Assembly (NCBI RefSeq): GCF_014904745.1
Contig: NZ_JACZCS010000052.1
Span: forward strand, 40,641 to 104,640
From: Oricola nitratireducens
GTDB lineage: Bacteria; Pseudomonadota; Alphaproteobacteria; Rhizobiales; Rhizobiaceae
DNA length: 64,000 nt
Direction of reading: 5' to 3'
Part shown: positions 1-8,723 of the stretch, in pieces
How positions within the stretch are numbered: position 1 is the first letter of the stretch
Layout of the letters: the number at the start of each line of letters is the position of its first letter
Position numbers and translations under genes: made by a program
The notes under the pieces: generated by a model
What the model was told of the DNA's origin: nothing
Databases searched by the model: none
Seen by the model: only the letters and a program-made list of their open reading frames with translations

Positions 1-414
1 GAACTGAACGATTTCGGCGGATACGTCCGGGCTCCGCCCCAATCCCATGCGCTGCATCAGTTGAATGCTTACATTTTCGGCCAGTTTGGTCGGCGACAGA
101 CCGGCAGCGACAACCTTGCCGGCAAACGGCAGGGACAGCGTGCCGTCGGCCCCGACGGTAAAGTCATCGTTGAGGGCCTTCCACTCGAAGATTTCGTCGC
201 GGCTTGCACGCCATTCGTAGATTTTCAGCCGGACCTTGTCCTGCGGTCCGAGAAGGTACTCATCGGCTTTTGCCGCGGATGTTAGGCAAATGGCTGCAAG
301 AGCCAGGAGAACAAGGAACGAGAAGACATGAAAACCGACCGCACCCGAGCGGTCCTTCAGTGTTCGGGCGATCGGTCGGCCGGGCTTCGAGTTCTTGTTC
401 AGTGCCGGAGACAT
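1..414 (-). CDS. ExoF-like polysaccharide export protein (OPX family), N-terminal part only
   Basis: This gene enters from the left edge. The first 138 codons are present, starting at ATG 414, and the rest lies outside the window. The product begins with a polar stretch and a hydrophobic signal segment (about residues 28-48) that ends in an AKA-type cleavage site. It then runs into the Poly_export domain typical of Wza/ExoF: DEYLLGPQDKVRLKIYEW followed by a DGTLSLPFAGKV strand. Such proteins form the periplasmic or outer-membrane exit for capsule and exopolysaccharide made by the Wzx/Wzy route. The wording of the domain (YLLG, EW, GTLSLP) is closest in memory to rhizobial ExoF. It sits 14 bp downstream of a glycosyltransferase on the same strand, so the two are probably cotranscribed. 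A second protein of this family lies at 37657-38943. Confidence 0.85.
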   Translation of the reverse strand, partial: MSPALNKNSKPGRPIARTLKDRSGAVGFHVFSFLVLLALAAICLTSAAKADEYLLGPQDKVRLKIYEWRASRDEIFEWKALNDDFTVGADGTLSLPFAGKVVAAGLSPTKLAENVSIQLMQRMGLGRSPDVSAEIVQF

Positions 415-428
415 ATGTCTTCTTCCCA

Positions 429-1301
429 TCATAGCTCGGAAATATATTCGGGCGCCACGCGGCCTCTGGCCAGGTGCAGCAAACCGAGCAGGTTTCCACG
501 CAGACGTCCGCGCCGGTCGACATAGCTTTCCGGCTTGAGGCTGCGCACCAGATTGGCGGTCAGATTACGCGCGATCTGCGGTAAAAGGTAGTTCGCCGGC
601 ACGGTTCCCTTCCTGATCAGGTAGATCGGATTGATCACCTGCGAGTAGCCGAACCGTTCGCCGCTGACGCGGCCCGATTTCACGCCGAGATGAACGCCGA
701 GGATGTCGTTGACCCGAACCACGCGGCCGCGGCTGCGCAACTGGCTGGTGAAATCGGTGTCTTCCTGCCAGCCATAGAGCACCAGACGTTCGTCAAACCG
801 AAGCGACTGCACCATGCCCAAGCGCATCGACATGTTGCATCCGTAAGCGCCGATGCGATCCTCAACCAGGAGCCGGGGCGGTTTCGTGCCTCGCGCGTCG
901 TTGAGCGCCTGAAGACCTTGCCACCAGGTCAATCCCTCGGTCGTCGCGCCGTCCTTGACCACGCGTCCCGTTATGACCGCCCAGTCCGGATTGGCCGCAA
1001 ACCCCTCCGCAATGCGCTGAAGATAATTGTCCGCCGGAATGAAATCGTCGTCGAAAAACGTGATGATGTCGAAGCGGCCATCGACATAATCGAGGCCGGC
1101 ATTGCGTTGAATCGTCAGTCCAACATTGCCGAGTACTGTCGTCACCGGAAAGCTGAACGCGCCGAGATCGCCGATGTGAGAAGAATCCGGGGCGGATATC
1201 ACGACTTCGTCAGGCAGCCGGCTCTGTCCCTCCAAATGCGACAGGAGGGGAAGGATTTGTTCCTTGCGTCCCAATGTTGCGATAACAACGACAAGCTTCA
1301 T
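429..1301 (-). CDS. family 2 glycosyltransferase
   Basis: The 290-residue product has a GT-A fold glycosyltransferase domain. It has an N-terminal VVVIATLGRKEQILPLL strand and loop, a nucleotide-binding region with an NVGLTIQRNAGLDY stretch, and a DDD metal-binding motif (FFDDDFIPADNY) near residue 90. It probably transfers a sugar from a nucleotide donor to a lipid-linked repeat unit at the cytoplasmic face. The frame extends upstream to 1337, but ATG 1301 starts exactly at the first beta strand, so I chose it. The gene is followed after 14 bp by the ExoF-like gene. Acceptor and donor sugars cannot be told from sequence. Confidence 0.88.
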   Translation of the reverse strand: MKLVVVIATLGRKEQILPLLSHLEGQSRLPDEVVISAPDSSHIGDLGAFSFPVTTVLGNVGLTIQRNAGLDYVDGRFDIITFFDDDFIPADNYLQRIAEGFAANPDWAVITGRVVKDGATTEGLTWWQGLQALNDARGTKPPRLLVEDRIGAYGCNMSMRLGMVQSLRFDERLVLYGWQEDTDFTSQLRSRGRVVRVNDILGVHLGVKSGRVSGERFGYSQVINPIYLIRKGTVPANYLLPQIARNLTANLVRSLKPESYVDRRGRLRGNLLGLLHLARGRVAPEYISEL

Positions 1302-1598
1302 ATGGTAACGTCCATAGGCAGTTAGGCGCCGCGCCAAGGCGGCGGGCGCCGGATGTCCGAGATCTTGATCAAGACTATCATCTCCGCGTGTCCCGGCAGC
1401 CTAGCAATATGAGCGGCTCCGGACGCCTTTCTACGATTGACGGTGTAGTTCGGATATCGTTGGGGGTAATCATCTCCGCAGTAAGGCGTAGCCTCGCGCG
1501 GCGGCGCGCCGCGACTACCCCTGAAAGCGCTCTTGCGACCGCAGCCCGTTCAAAAGCACTTTGCTTCGACAGACACCGGGGTGGAATGCGGAGGCACT
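1302..1598. other. divergent intergenic region between two glycosyltransferase genes
   Basis: About 300 bp separate the divergent genes and must hold both promoters. I see no clear -35/-10 pair, palindrome or hairpin. A GGAGG element at 1590-1594 is taken as the ribosome binding site of the plus-strand gene. Confidence 0.5.
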
Positions 1599-2810
1599 GT
1601 GCTCAATACCGTTCCCAACAAGCTTCATATCGCGCCGGCGGAGGACCCCCGCGCGCTGCATCTTCCCGATCGTTCGGCGAAGGTGGCAATCGTTCACGAC
1701 TGGTGCCCGGACTTCAGGGGCGGGGAACGGGTGTTGGCACGGATCAGCGCGCTGTTTCCGAACGCCGAGATCTTCACGATCTTCGATTTTCTGCCCAAGG
1801 AGATCAAGGAAGAGTTCTTCAAGGATGTCGCGTTCCACACCTCGTTCGCAAACAAGTTCCCCTTTGTACAAAAATACTACAGGTCGCTGTTTTTCCTCGG
1901 TCCCTTCCTGATCGAGCAGTTCGATGTCACCGACTACGACTTCGTGATTTCGTCATCGGCTGCCTTCTCACGGGGCGTCCTGACACGCCCTGACCAGCCG
2001 CATATGTGTTACGTGCACAGCCCGGTCCGTTATGCCTGGGACGAACAGTTTTCCTATCTGCAGCAGGCGCGGCTCGGTTTCGGTCCGAAGGGCATGTTGT
2101 TCCGCTACATGCTGCACAACATGCGGATGTGGGACACCCGAACCGCCCACGGCCCCGACATGATGATCGCGAACTCGAATTTCGTCCGGTCGCGCATCAG
2201 GAACATCTACGGCCGCAACGCCGAGGTCATTCATCCGCCGGTTGCCTGCAGCGAATTCGAATGCGTCACGGACAAGGACGATTATTATGTGTCGGCCTGT
2301 TTCCTGGCGCCCTACAAGCGCACCGACCTCGTAGTCCGGGCATTCAACGAAATGCCCGACAAGAAGCTGATCGTCATCGGCGGTGGCCCGCAAGCGAAGG
2401 AGCTTCGTTCCATCGCCGGCCCCAATATCGAGTTCGCCGGCCATCTGTCGCGCAGCGACTATATCCGCACGCTCTCGCATGCGCGGGCGATGGTATTCGC
2501 CGGTTGCGAGGATTTCGGAATTGCCATGGCCGAAGCGCAGGCCGGAGGAACGCCGCTGCTAGCGTTCGGTCGTGGCGGGGCCCGCGATATCGTCCGCCCG
2601 CTTGGCGCGGCCGACGATCCCACGGGCATCCTGTTCAACCGTCAATCGGTCGAAGCGGTCCGGGACGTCGTCGGATTGTTCGAGCGGGACAGGGATCTGA
2701 TCAGACCGGAAGCCTGCAGCGCGAACGCCGCCAGGTTCTCCGAGGAGCGCTTCGACCAGGCTATTCTGAGAAGCGCCGGATCTGTTCAAGCGGCGTTTGC
2801 CGACTACTAG
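1599..2810 (+). CDS. family 4 glycosyltransferase (GT-B fold)
   Basis: The 403-residue product carries an N-terminal acceptor domain beginning KVAIVHDWCPDFRGGERVL and a C-terminal Glycos_transf_1 domain. Typical elements are the strand LIVIGGGPQAKEL and the donor-site loop ARAMVFAGCEDFGIAMAEA, which has the conserved E-x7-E layout. It is a cytoplasmic retaining sugar transferase, probably acting on the lipid-linked EPS repeat. The frame is open from TTG 1533. I chose GTG 1599 because GGAGG lies 4 bp upstream and little conserved protein precedes it; GTG 1581 is another option. The last 50 bp overlap the 3' end of the opposite-strand glycosyltransferase, so the two genes converge and interlock. 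Confidence 0.88.
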   Translation: MLNTVPNKLHIAPAEDPRALHLPDRSAKVAIVHDWCPDFRGGERVLARISALFPNAEIFTIFDFLPKEIKEEFFKDVAFHTSFANKFPFVQKYYRSLFFLGPFLIEQFDVTDYDFVISSSAAFSRGVLTRPDQPHMCYVHSPVRYAWDEQFSYLQQARLGFGPKGMLFRYMLHNMRMWDTRTAHGPDMMIANSNFVRSRIRNIYGRNAEVIHPPVACSEFECVTDKDDYYVSACFLAPYKRTDLVVRAFNEMPDKKLIVIGGGPQAKELRSIAGPNIEFAGHLSRSDYIRTLSHARAMVFAGCEDFGIAMAEAQAGGTPLLAFGRGGARDIVRPLGAADDPTGILFNRQSVEAVRDVVGLFERDRDLIRPEACSANAARFSEERFDQAILRSAGSVQAAFADY

Positions 2811-3945
2811 GCTGGACGGAAACGGCCGCGGCGATCTTCTCGGGCGGCGGGATCTCGACGCCGTCCATCTGCGCCATCAGATCGAGATACCGGCGTGCCG
2901 TCGCGCTCCATCTGTAGCGGCGCGTCCTCGCCCATCCCCGCATGATCATCTGTTCGCGCAGGCCGGTTTCCCGGCGCAGGCGCATGAAATGCTCAAGCCA
3001 TTCCTCAGGATTGTAAGGGGAGGCATACAGGGCGGCGTCGCCGCAGACTTCGGGCATGCTCGCCGTATCGGAGACGACCACTGGACATCCGATCGCCATC
3101 GCTTCCAGCGGCGGCAACCCGAAGCCTTCGACGAAGGAAGGAAATGCCAGACACAGTGAATCGCGCAGCAGCGCGGCAAACTCGTCGTCGGTGACCCTGC
3201 CAAGCCAACTCACATTGGGTGCCCCGGTGTTCAGGTCGCTGTTGTTGTAAACATGCATGTCGATATTGCCGATGACGGCGATCCGGAAACCTGCGCCGCT
3301 CAGCTTCCGAGCCATGCCGAGGATCAGGCCGACATTCTTGTGCGGTATGTTGCTGCCCATCAGCACGATCGTATCCGGTCCGGCCGCCGCCCTTGTCGCA
3401 TCGGAATGGGTTGGCTGCCAGCTAAGGGCATGTTCGTGCCCGTTCGGGGCGACTAGTACCTTGCCGCGTTTGCAGATCCCGTAGCGGTCCAGATCGCCGG
3501 CAGAATGGTTCGAGACGGTGGCGATCGCTTGCGCCGACCTGCCCAGGGCCGGCAGCAGCAGGTGGTAGAAGCTCCGGAAGGCGAAAGAATAGCTGTGCGG
3601 ATAGTTCCGCGTATTGACGTCATGGATGCAGACGATCTGCTTCTTTTTGGCCAGCGGACCCGTGTTGCACAGGCTGATGAGGCCGCCGCGGGCATAGAAC
3701 GGAAGCGCGAACTGTTCCCATCCATGACCGCTTGATGTGCCGACGGTGCGGGTATGAATGGTTTTCAGGGGGAGCTGGCTCCGCGCGTTCGGTGGCGCCA
3801 GCAATTCGACCACGAGATCGTCTCCATGCTTCGGTTGTTCGCTCAACAGGCTGTCCAGAGCCTGGATGACTTCTCGGGCATAGCGCTGGACGCCGCTCGT
3901 CGGTTGGCCCAGGAATCTCCCGTTGATTGCCCAATATCGTTCCAT
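2761..3945 (-). CDS. family 4 glycosyltransferase
   Basis: The 394-residue product opens MERYWAINGRFLGQPTSGVQ, the usual start of a subgroup of GT4 mannosyltransferase-like enzymes. The Glycos_transf_1 domain shows LAFPSFVEGFGLPPLEAMA and CPVVVSDTASMPEVCGDAA, the nucleotide-sugar binding signature. A short lysine-rich insertion (LAKKKQIVCIHDVNTRNYP) precedes the second lobe. The open frame reaches GTG 3999, but ATG 3945 matches the family start. The 3' end overlaps the convergent plus-strand GT4 gene by 50 bp, so both C-termini are constrained by the same DNA. Role in EPS repeat assembly is inferred from context. Confidence 0.9.
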   Translation of the reverse strand: MERYWAINGRFLGQPTSGVQRYAREVIQALDSLLSEQPKHGDDLVVELLAPPNARSQLPLKTIHTRTVGTSSGHGWEQFALPFYARGGLISLCNTGPLAKKKQIVCIHDVNTRNYPHSYSFAFRSFYHLLLPALGRSAQAIATVSNHSAGDLDRYGICKRGKVLVAPNGHEHALSWQPTHSDATRAAAGPDTIVLMGSNIPHKNVGLILGMARKLSGAGFRIAVIGNIDMHVYNNSDLNTGAPNVSWLGRVTDDEFAALLRDSLCLAFPSFVEGFGLPPLEAMAIGCPVVVSDTASMPEVCGDAALYASPYNPEEWLEHFMRLRRETGLREQMIMRGWARTRRYRWSATARRYLDLMAQMDGVEIPPPEKIAAAVSVQPSSRQTPLEQIRRFSE

Positions 3946-4279
3946 TGAAATCCATCGAAGTAACCGACGGGCAAAATGGCCGTCGCGCAGTATATTCACC
4001 GCAAGATTTTATAGCATGCGCCGGTGAAGCAGAAAGGTTCGACCAACAGCGACAGCGCTACGACTTTTGAAACAGCTACTCCCTGTCATCCCCCATTCGC
4101 CGGTCGGGGGAGGTTGGGAATGCGGCCCGCTACGTCAAAGGAATGACAAGCGCTTCGACTGACCGGGATTGTCGCCTGGTCCAATCCTGCGGTCGGGGGC
4201 GAAGCACAGGCAGCGCGGCGCCGTTGCGGAAGAAGGCGCGATACTGCTTGAACGGGCTCTTGTCGTCGCGAGCCGGCAA
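3946..4279. other. intergenic spacer between glycosyltransferase and flippase genes
   Basis: The spacer is about 330 bp and carries no gene I can support. A weak C5/G5 hairpin lies near 4091-4112 (CCCCC ... GGGGG) downstream of the flippase stop. It lacks a T-run on the minus strand, so I do not call it a terminator. Confidence 0.4.
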
Positions 4280-5806
4280 TCAACGGGTCCCTGAGCGACT
4301 AACTGAAATCCGCCTGAGCAAAAGACTTCCGATCGGGCCTCTCCGCGGAAGGTGTCGCGCGATTGGCATTGTGCCGATATGTGCGAGAAGGTTATCCAAC
4401 TCCAGGGCTATCCGATGCCGCGTAAGCCACAATGCGCAAAGCCAGCCGATACCAGCGAGAGCTGTGGCGACAATCATTTCGCCGATTCCAAGCTTGAACG
4501 ATGCCTCGATGGTTGCCGAATATAGCAACGGTCCGGCAATCGTTGCGATGGTAACGAAGCCGCTGCGCCACATAGCCGCCGCGATTTCTTCCCGGCCGAT
4601 CGATAGCCGGCGACAGGAGAACAGCATCGAAACAACTCCCCGGAAGGGGAGCAGAAATATCATGCTCAAAGCCGTTGCCATCAGGCCTCCGCTCAGTGCA
4701 GCGACGGTAATCACCGTTGCCGTTACCGGAAACACGATCAACGCACGGATGAAGAGGTCTCGAACCGCGCCGACTGCCATGAGAGCGGGATCATCCAAAA
4801 CCGCATTAAAGGACAGGACCGAAGCAACGGCAAAAATCCGAACCGGACCTACAGCGTCCACCCACTGGGAACCCAGCATGATGTCAACAGCTGGATAGGC
4901 AAGGATCGCAAGAACGAGCAACGCCGGCCACTGCAGTGCCGTGACAATTTCGAGGGTCGTGAGATAGGCCTCTTTCACGCTTCTGCCCTCCCGTGACTCC
5001 GTCGCGAATACAGGCAAAACAACAGGCTTGGCTCCGCCGATGAAAACCTTTTCCGGAAACTGGCCGATTATGAAGGCACGGTTGTACATCGCTGCGGCGG
5101 CGGGAGACGCGACCTTGCCGAGCAGGGCGTAGGGAAGATGCTCAGTCAGCAAATTGAGTACGACGGAAACGCCATTGTAGCCGCCGAAGCGGATTATCGC
5201 CGCCGCGCGTTTGAGTGATGGCTTGAACATCCAGAGGTGAGGACGGAACCAGATCGCCAGCGTGCCCGCAACCACGGAAGCCGCAAGCCAACCCCATGCA
5301 AAACTCATGTAACTGAAGCCGTGCAACGCCAGCGTGACGGTCGTCACGGATGCGGTGACGGCAAGTGTCGTGTTGATGACCGCGACTCTTCCGAAAGCCA
5401 TTTCCCGGCGCAATAGCGCGATGACAAATGTGGAGACGGTATCGAGCAGGAGGCAGACGGACATGACCCGGAGATAGTGGGTGAGACCGGGCTGCCCGAA
5501 CAATTTCGCGAGTGGAGATGCGGTAACGGCGAGGACAAGCACGATGATCAGCGTCAGGACTTGAATGACGCTGAATGCTGCCCGGATATCCTCAGGGTCC
5601 AATTCGTGCTGCTGGATCACGAAGGAGGAGCTCGCGAATTCCCTTAACGCCATTGCAATGCCAATGACGGACAGTCCGATCACGGAAACGCCAATTTCGG
5701 CGGGCGTGAGAATTCTGGAGACGATTGCAAGCGTTACAAAATTGAAGACTATGGTCAGATAGCGGTCACCGGTGCTCAATATCAGCGCGCGCTTCACGAT
5801 GGCCAT
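4280..5806 (-). CDS. Wzx-type lipid-linked oligosaccharide flippase
   Basis: The 508-residue product is an integral membrane protein with 12-14 predicted hydrophobic segments, beginning MAIVKRALILSTGDRYLTIV. The spacing and motifs, such as LSVIGIAMALREFASSSFV and YNRAFIIGQFPEKVFIGGAK, fit the polysaccharide transporter (MVF superfamily, WzxC-like) family. These translocate undecaprenyl-linked repeat units across the inner membrane. ATG 5806 has a GGAG element 5 bp upstream; the frame continues upstream to 5899 without family support. It is one of two flippases in this locus (the other is at 17452-18924). Confidence 0.9.
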   Translation of the reverse strand: MAIVKRALILSTGDRYLTIVFNFVTLAIVSRILTPAEIGVSVIGLSVIGIAMALREFASSSFVIQQHELDPEDIRAAFSVIQVLTLIIVLVLAVTASPLAKLFGQPGLTHYLRVMSVCLLLDTVSTFVIALLRREMAFGRVAVINTTLAVTASVTTVTLALHGFSYMSFAWGWLAASVVAGTLAIWFRPHLWMFKPSLKRAAAIIRFGGYNGVSVVLNLLTEHLPYALLGKVASPAAAAMYNRAFIIGQFPEKVFIGGAKPVVLPVFATESREGRSVKEAYLTTLEIVTALQWPALLVLAILAYPAVDIMLGSQWVDAVGPVRIFAVASVLSFNAVLDDPALMAVGAVRDLFIRALIVFPVTATVITVAALSGGLMATALSMIFLLPFRGVVSMLFSCRRLSIGREEIAAAMWRSGFVTIATIAGPLLYSATIEASFKLGIGEMIVATALAGIGWLCALWLTRHRIALELDNLLAHIGTMPIARHLPRRGPIGSLLLRRISVSRSGTR

Positions 5807-6187
5807 GACCACTCCAAATACCCGTAATGTCGACGTTTTTTCGACGACTGTGCCTAACCTCCCTTTCCAAGTTGTTCCGGAAATTCCCTCCGCCGTCATC
5901 CTCCACGATTGTCGGTTACGGCCCCTCTAAAGAGGTAGAAGCGTTTGGGGGCATGAAAGAATGCGAGGTGATGGCGGCGGAGCCCGGCAGGGCTTCATAC
6001 AACGCGACGCATATGCATAGTCCCACCGGATCCAAAGCGGAATTCCTAGGCGCCCGGCGCCGGAGCGGATAGCCGCTTGCCGGTGGACAAGGACTGGCGT
6101 ATCGGGTCGGGAGTATCTATCGGATCGCTGTGCCCGTGCCTTGCCTGCAGTGCCGATGAATGCAACCGGGTGTGGGTATTGAATTGC

Positions 6188-6218
6188 AAAAAAACGATAA
6201 AGCGAACGCTATCTTTTT
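6188..6218. terminator. bidirectional terminator-like hairpin
   Basis: An A7 run (6188-6194), then a stem GATA..AGCG / CGCT..ATC with an AA loop and a two-base bulge, then a T5 run (6214-6218). It could act as an intrinsic terminator in either direction: T5 on plus, T7 on minus. No annotated gene ends at it, which is why it is noted as odd. Confidence 0.45.
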
Positions 6219-6321
6219 ACGAAAACGGTCCCTTCCAATCGTAGAAGCGTGACGCCAACAGAGATATCTGACCCGATTCAGCTCACTCCCTACGCGAGGA
6301 TATTTAGTATTATATTAGACA

Positions 6322-6379
6322 ATACAGGTCTGATTTCTACCTGTATCAAACTGATACAGTATATCTATTCGATATCTGT
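6322..6379. promoter_or_regulatory. interlocking inverted repeats, candidate operator cluster
   Basis: A perfect 8-bp inverted repeat with a 3-bp spacer, CTGTATCA-AAC-TGATACAG, lies at 6341-6359. Its left arm also pairs with an upstream element, ATACAGGT (6322-6329) with ACCTGTAT (6339-6346). A third imperfect pair, ACAGTATATC (6356-6365) with GATATCTGT (6371-6379), follows. The ACCTGT..ACAG pattern resembles LuxR-type boxes. The cluster lies about 130-190 bp upstream of the Crp/Fnr gene. The binding protein is unknown. Confidence 0.5.
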
Positions 6380-6455
6380 CCCAAAATGAAACATTGGTTT
6401 TGTGATATAGCCCGTTTACCAAGGGGCTTTAATGCGTTTGACTAAGCGAAAGCAA

Positions 6456-6469
6456 TTTTGTTAACAAAA
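6456..6469. promoter_or_regulatory. 14-bp perfect palindrome upstream of the Crp/Fnr gene
   Basis: TTTTGTTAACAAAA is a perfect palindrome centred on GTTAAC and ends 38 bp before the ATG of the regulator. That position would suit an autoregulatory operator. AT-rich DNA yields such palindromes by chance, so confidence is low. Confidence 0.3.
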
Positions 6470-6507
6470 AATTATCAGAAATATTCTTTCCGGGCGCCTC
6501 ACTCACG

Positions 6508-7254
6508 ATGAGCCAAGATCACAAGACACATGGTTCCTCAATAGTCCTGACCGAACGCGGTCTGGGCCAGTTGCTGACGGCTTTGGCGCCGCAGCAAACA
6601 TTGAGCAAAGGCGAGACGAAGGCCATTATCGATCTCGACCCCAGGGTTGCCCAATATGCGCCGCGCACAGTGATCAACAGCCAAGGCGACCAGAACGACA
6701 CGACCTATTTTGTGTATTCCGGATGGGGGTGCACCTATGTGGATCTACCCGACGGAAGTCGGCAGATCGCGGACTTTCAGTTGAGGGGCGATATAATCGG
6801 GCTGCGTGCGGATGGCGCGACGTGGGAGGAATCGTTTCATGCGATTTCCGAAATGATTGTCCTCGAGCTTTCGACCAAAGATATAAACGCGGCGCTGGGC
6901 GCAGCCCCGAAACTTGCTATCCGTTTCCTCTTCGCACTCGCCCGCAAGTCGGCTATCCGGGGCGAGCATCTTGTGAACATCGGGCGCAGGAGCGCTTCGG
7001 TCCGGCTCTCCCATCTTCTTCTGGAACTGGGCGCAAGGCTTGAGGCTGTCGGCCTGGCAGGTCCCGAGGGTTACGATTGTCCGTTGACCCAGCACGACTT
7101 GGCCGATGCGCTAGGGCTGACGGCGATCCATGTCAATCGCATGTTGCGCGAACTACGCCAGTCTGACTTGCTCAGTTTTCGAAACGGAAAGGTCGTTTTT
7201 CCGAACCCGGAGGCGGTCGCTTCCTTCGCGCATTTCGACGGCGACTATCTCTAA
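6508..7254 (+). CDS. Crp/Fnr-family transcriptional regulator
   Basis: The 248-residue product has an N-terminal cyclic-nucleotide-binding-like beta roll (about residues 25-145) and a C-terminal winged helix. The recognition region CPLTQHDLADALGLTAIHVN is the Crp/Fnr helix-turn-helix pattern (residues about 192-222). No N-terminal cysteine cluster for an Fe-S centre is visible, so it is not a classic oxygen-sensing Fnr. The sensory pocket lacks an obvious cAMP signature, and the signal is unknown. It stands alone between EPS genes. It converges with the Wzy-like gene, with 20 bp between the stops, and is preceded by a palindrome-rich leader. It may control the EPS genes; that is inference from position. 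Confidence 0.88.
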   Translation: MSQDHKTHGSSIVLTERGLGQLLTALAPQQTLSKGETKAIIDLDPRVAQYAPRTVINSQGDQNDTTYFVYSGWGCTYVDLPDGSRQIADFQLRGDIIGLRADGATWEESFHAISEMIVLELSTKDINAALGAAPKLAIRFLFALARKSAIRGEHLVNIGRRSASVRLSHLLLELGARLEAVGLAGPEGYDCPLTQHDLADALGLTAIHVNRMLRELRQSDLLSFRNGKVVFPNPEAVASFAHFDGDYL

Positions 7255-7274
7255 ACACCATATTTTCGCGATAT

Positions 7275-8723
7275 TCAGACGCTTTTCGGCTGCGCCGAGG
7301 GCCAGGGCCATCGGGGCATTTGTTGCGGGCTTGCGGCCGCCCTGTTTATGTTTTCCGTGATGTAGACGCGGCTTACCGCGATTATCGCAAGAGTAATGAA
7401 GAACACTATTCCGGGATCAGCGGCTCCACCCGCCAGCGCTGCGGACACCAATCCGGCCAGGGTGCTTGCCCGTGCGCTCGCCACCGCCGCGTCGGCCTTG
7501 GGCTCCAGCCGTCCGCGAAGGCCACGCATTCCGCGTATGAGCATGCCCGTCTGCAAGCCGACAAGTACAAGGCCAATTATTCCCAGCTGCGATACGACCG
7601 CGATCGGCCAACTCGATGCGCGCGAGCTCCCCAATCCCACACCGATTCCGTTTGTATCGACAACTGACTGAAGGCTTTTTTCGTTCCAGTAGGCCCTTTC
7701 CTGACCGGATTGGGATTTGCTCTTTTCCAGGATGACGGTGTCGATGAGATTGGCCGCGGGTGTAAGTATCTGCGGCCTGATGACACTGGTCGCCAATATT
7801 GCGGTCACCGCGAAGAGGAAGACGAAAATGATAAACAGGTCCGCCCGTCTCGTGGACTGGAACGCAAATTGCCGGATGATGGAAAAAGCGACCGGGATGC
7901 ACAACAGGGCCAATCCCGCGTAGGCGGTCGTGGATGTCGACGCCAGCAAAAGGAAAAAGGTGATGACGGTCAGCCAGAACGACTGCCGTGTCCGTCGTCT
8001 GCGCCAGTAAGTGTAGGAGAATGCCAGGCATGTAAGCGACACTCCGCCAAATGCCGATGCTTCGGAAAACGCTCCGGCGATGCGCGGGAAGCCTGACGTC
8101 TCCACGTTGGTAAGCATCGCAAAGTTCCCTGACCGGATCGGAGCCAGCACGTCGCCCAGATGGCCGTATTTTGCGATGAAGTCGATCATTCCCATGCCGG
8201 CATTGAGCCAGCCCCAAAGAAAAAAGCCGCGCGTGATGTCATCCAACCTGAACCGGCGTGTGAGCAAGAGGCTGACGGCAAAGAAGGTCAGGCAGTTTAA
8301 AACGAGATATCCCGCCTGGGATATGTTTCCGGATACGGGTGCCAGCGGTACTTCGAACACGCCTCCTTGCTCGCGTGAGGCAACGAATACATTCGTGGCC
8401 CCGACAAAGAGGCGGGGGAAAACAAGCGCGCTGAACGTGGCATAAATCATGAAGGCGAGAACGATCCACGCCGTCGTGATGCTCTTGAATATGTGGCCCA
8501 GCGCTTTGAAGACGTCGCGGTTCAGGAAGGCGGCGGCAAACACACCAGCCTCGAAAACGACGTAGATAAGCGGCGACGCTCCACCCAGGAACCCGATTGT
8601 GACGATTGCCGTGGATCCGAAGGCCAGTGAACCGAGCAGGGCGGCAAGAGGTCCCGCCCGCAGGTAAATGACAACAAATACCAGCGCGATCGAGACCGCT
8701 ATTCCTATGACGGAAATCTGCAT
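7275..8723 (-). CDS. Wzy/O-antigen-ligase-like polysaccharide polymerase (ExoQ-like role)
   Basis: The 482-residue product is a polytopic membrane protein with about 11-12 hydrophobic segments and a large periplasmic loop (about residues 310-375, containing ILEKSKSQSGQERAYWNEKS). This is the arrangement of Wzy polymerases and WaaL-type ligases. The SGNFAMLTN...AFSEASAFGGVSL segment after TM6 resembles the loop of O-antigen polymerases. It probably polymerises lipid-linked EPS repeats in the periplasm. I chose ATG 8723; the upstream TTG 8756 adds only polar residues. ExoQ performs this job in succinoglycan synthesis, but sequence alone does not show orthology. Confidence 0.78.
   Translation of the reverse strand: MQISVIGIAVSIALVFVVIYLRAGPLAALLGSLAFGSTAIVTIGFLGGASPLIYVVFEAGVFAAAFLNRDVFKALGHIFKSITTAWIVLAFMIYATFSALVFPRLFVGATNVFVASREQGGVFEVPLAPVSGNISQAGYLVLNCLTFFAVSLLLTRRFRLDDITRGFFLWGWLNAGMGMIDFIAKYGHLGDVLAPIRSGNFAMLTNVETSGFPRIAGAFSEASAFGGVSLTCLAFSYTYWRRRRTRQSFWLTVITFFLLLASTSTTAYAGLALLCIPVAFSIIRQFAFQSTRRADLFIIFVFLFAVTAILATSVIRPQILTPAANLIDTVILEKSKSQSGQERAYWNEKSLQSVVDTNGIGVGLGSSRASSWPIAVVSQLGIIGLVLVGLQTGMLIRGMRGLRGRLEPKADAAVASARASTLAGLVSAALAGGAADPGIVFFITLAIIAVSRVYITENINRAAASPQQMPRWPWPSAQPKSV

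Larger units (their letters stand above)
5807..6507. other. long AT-rich divergent intergenic region with several palindromes
   Basis: These 700 bp separate the flippase from a Crp/Fnr regulator. The half near the regulator is clearly more AT-rich than the coding DNA. It contains a terminator-like hairpin (6188-6218), an interlocking palindrome cluster (6322-6379) and a 14-bp palindrome (6456-6469), each listed separately. A short open frame at 5827-6072 has no protein-like composition. The region probably holds two promoters and may encode a small RNA. Confidence 0.55.
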
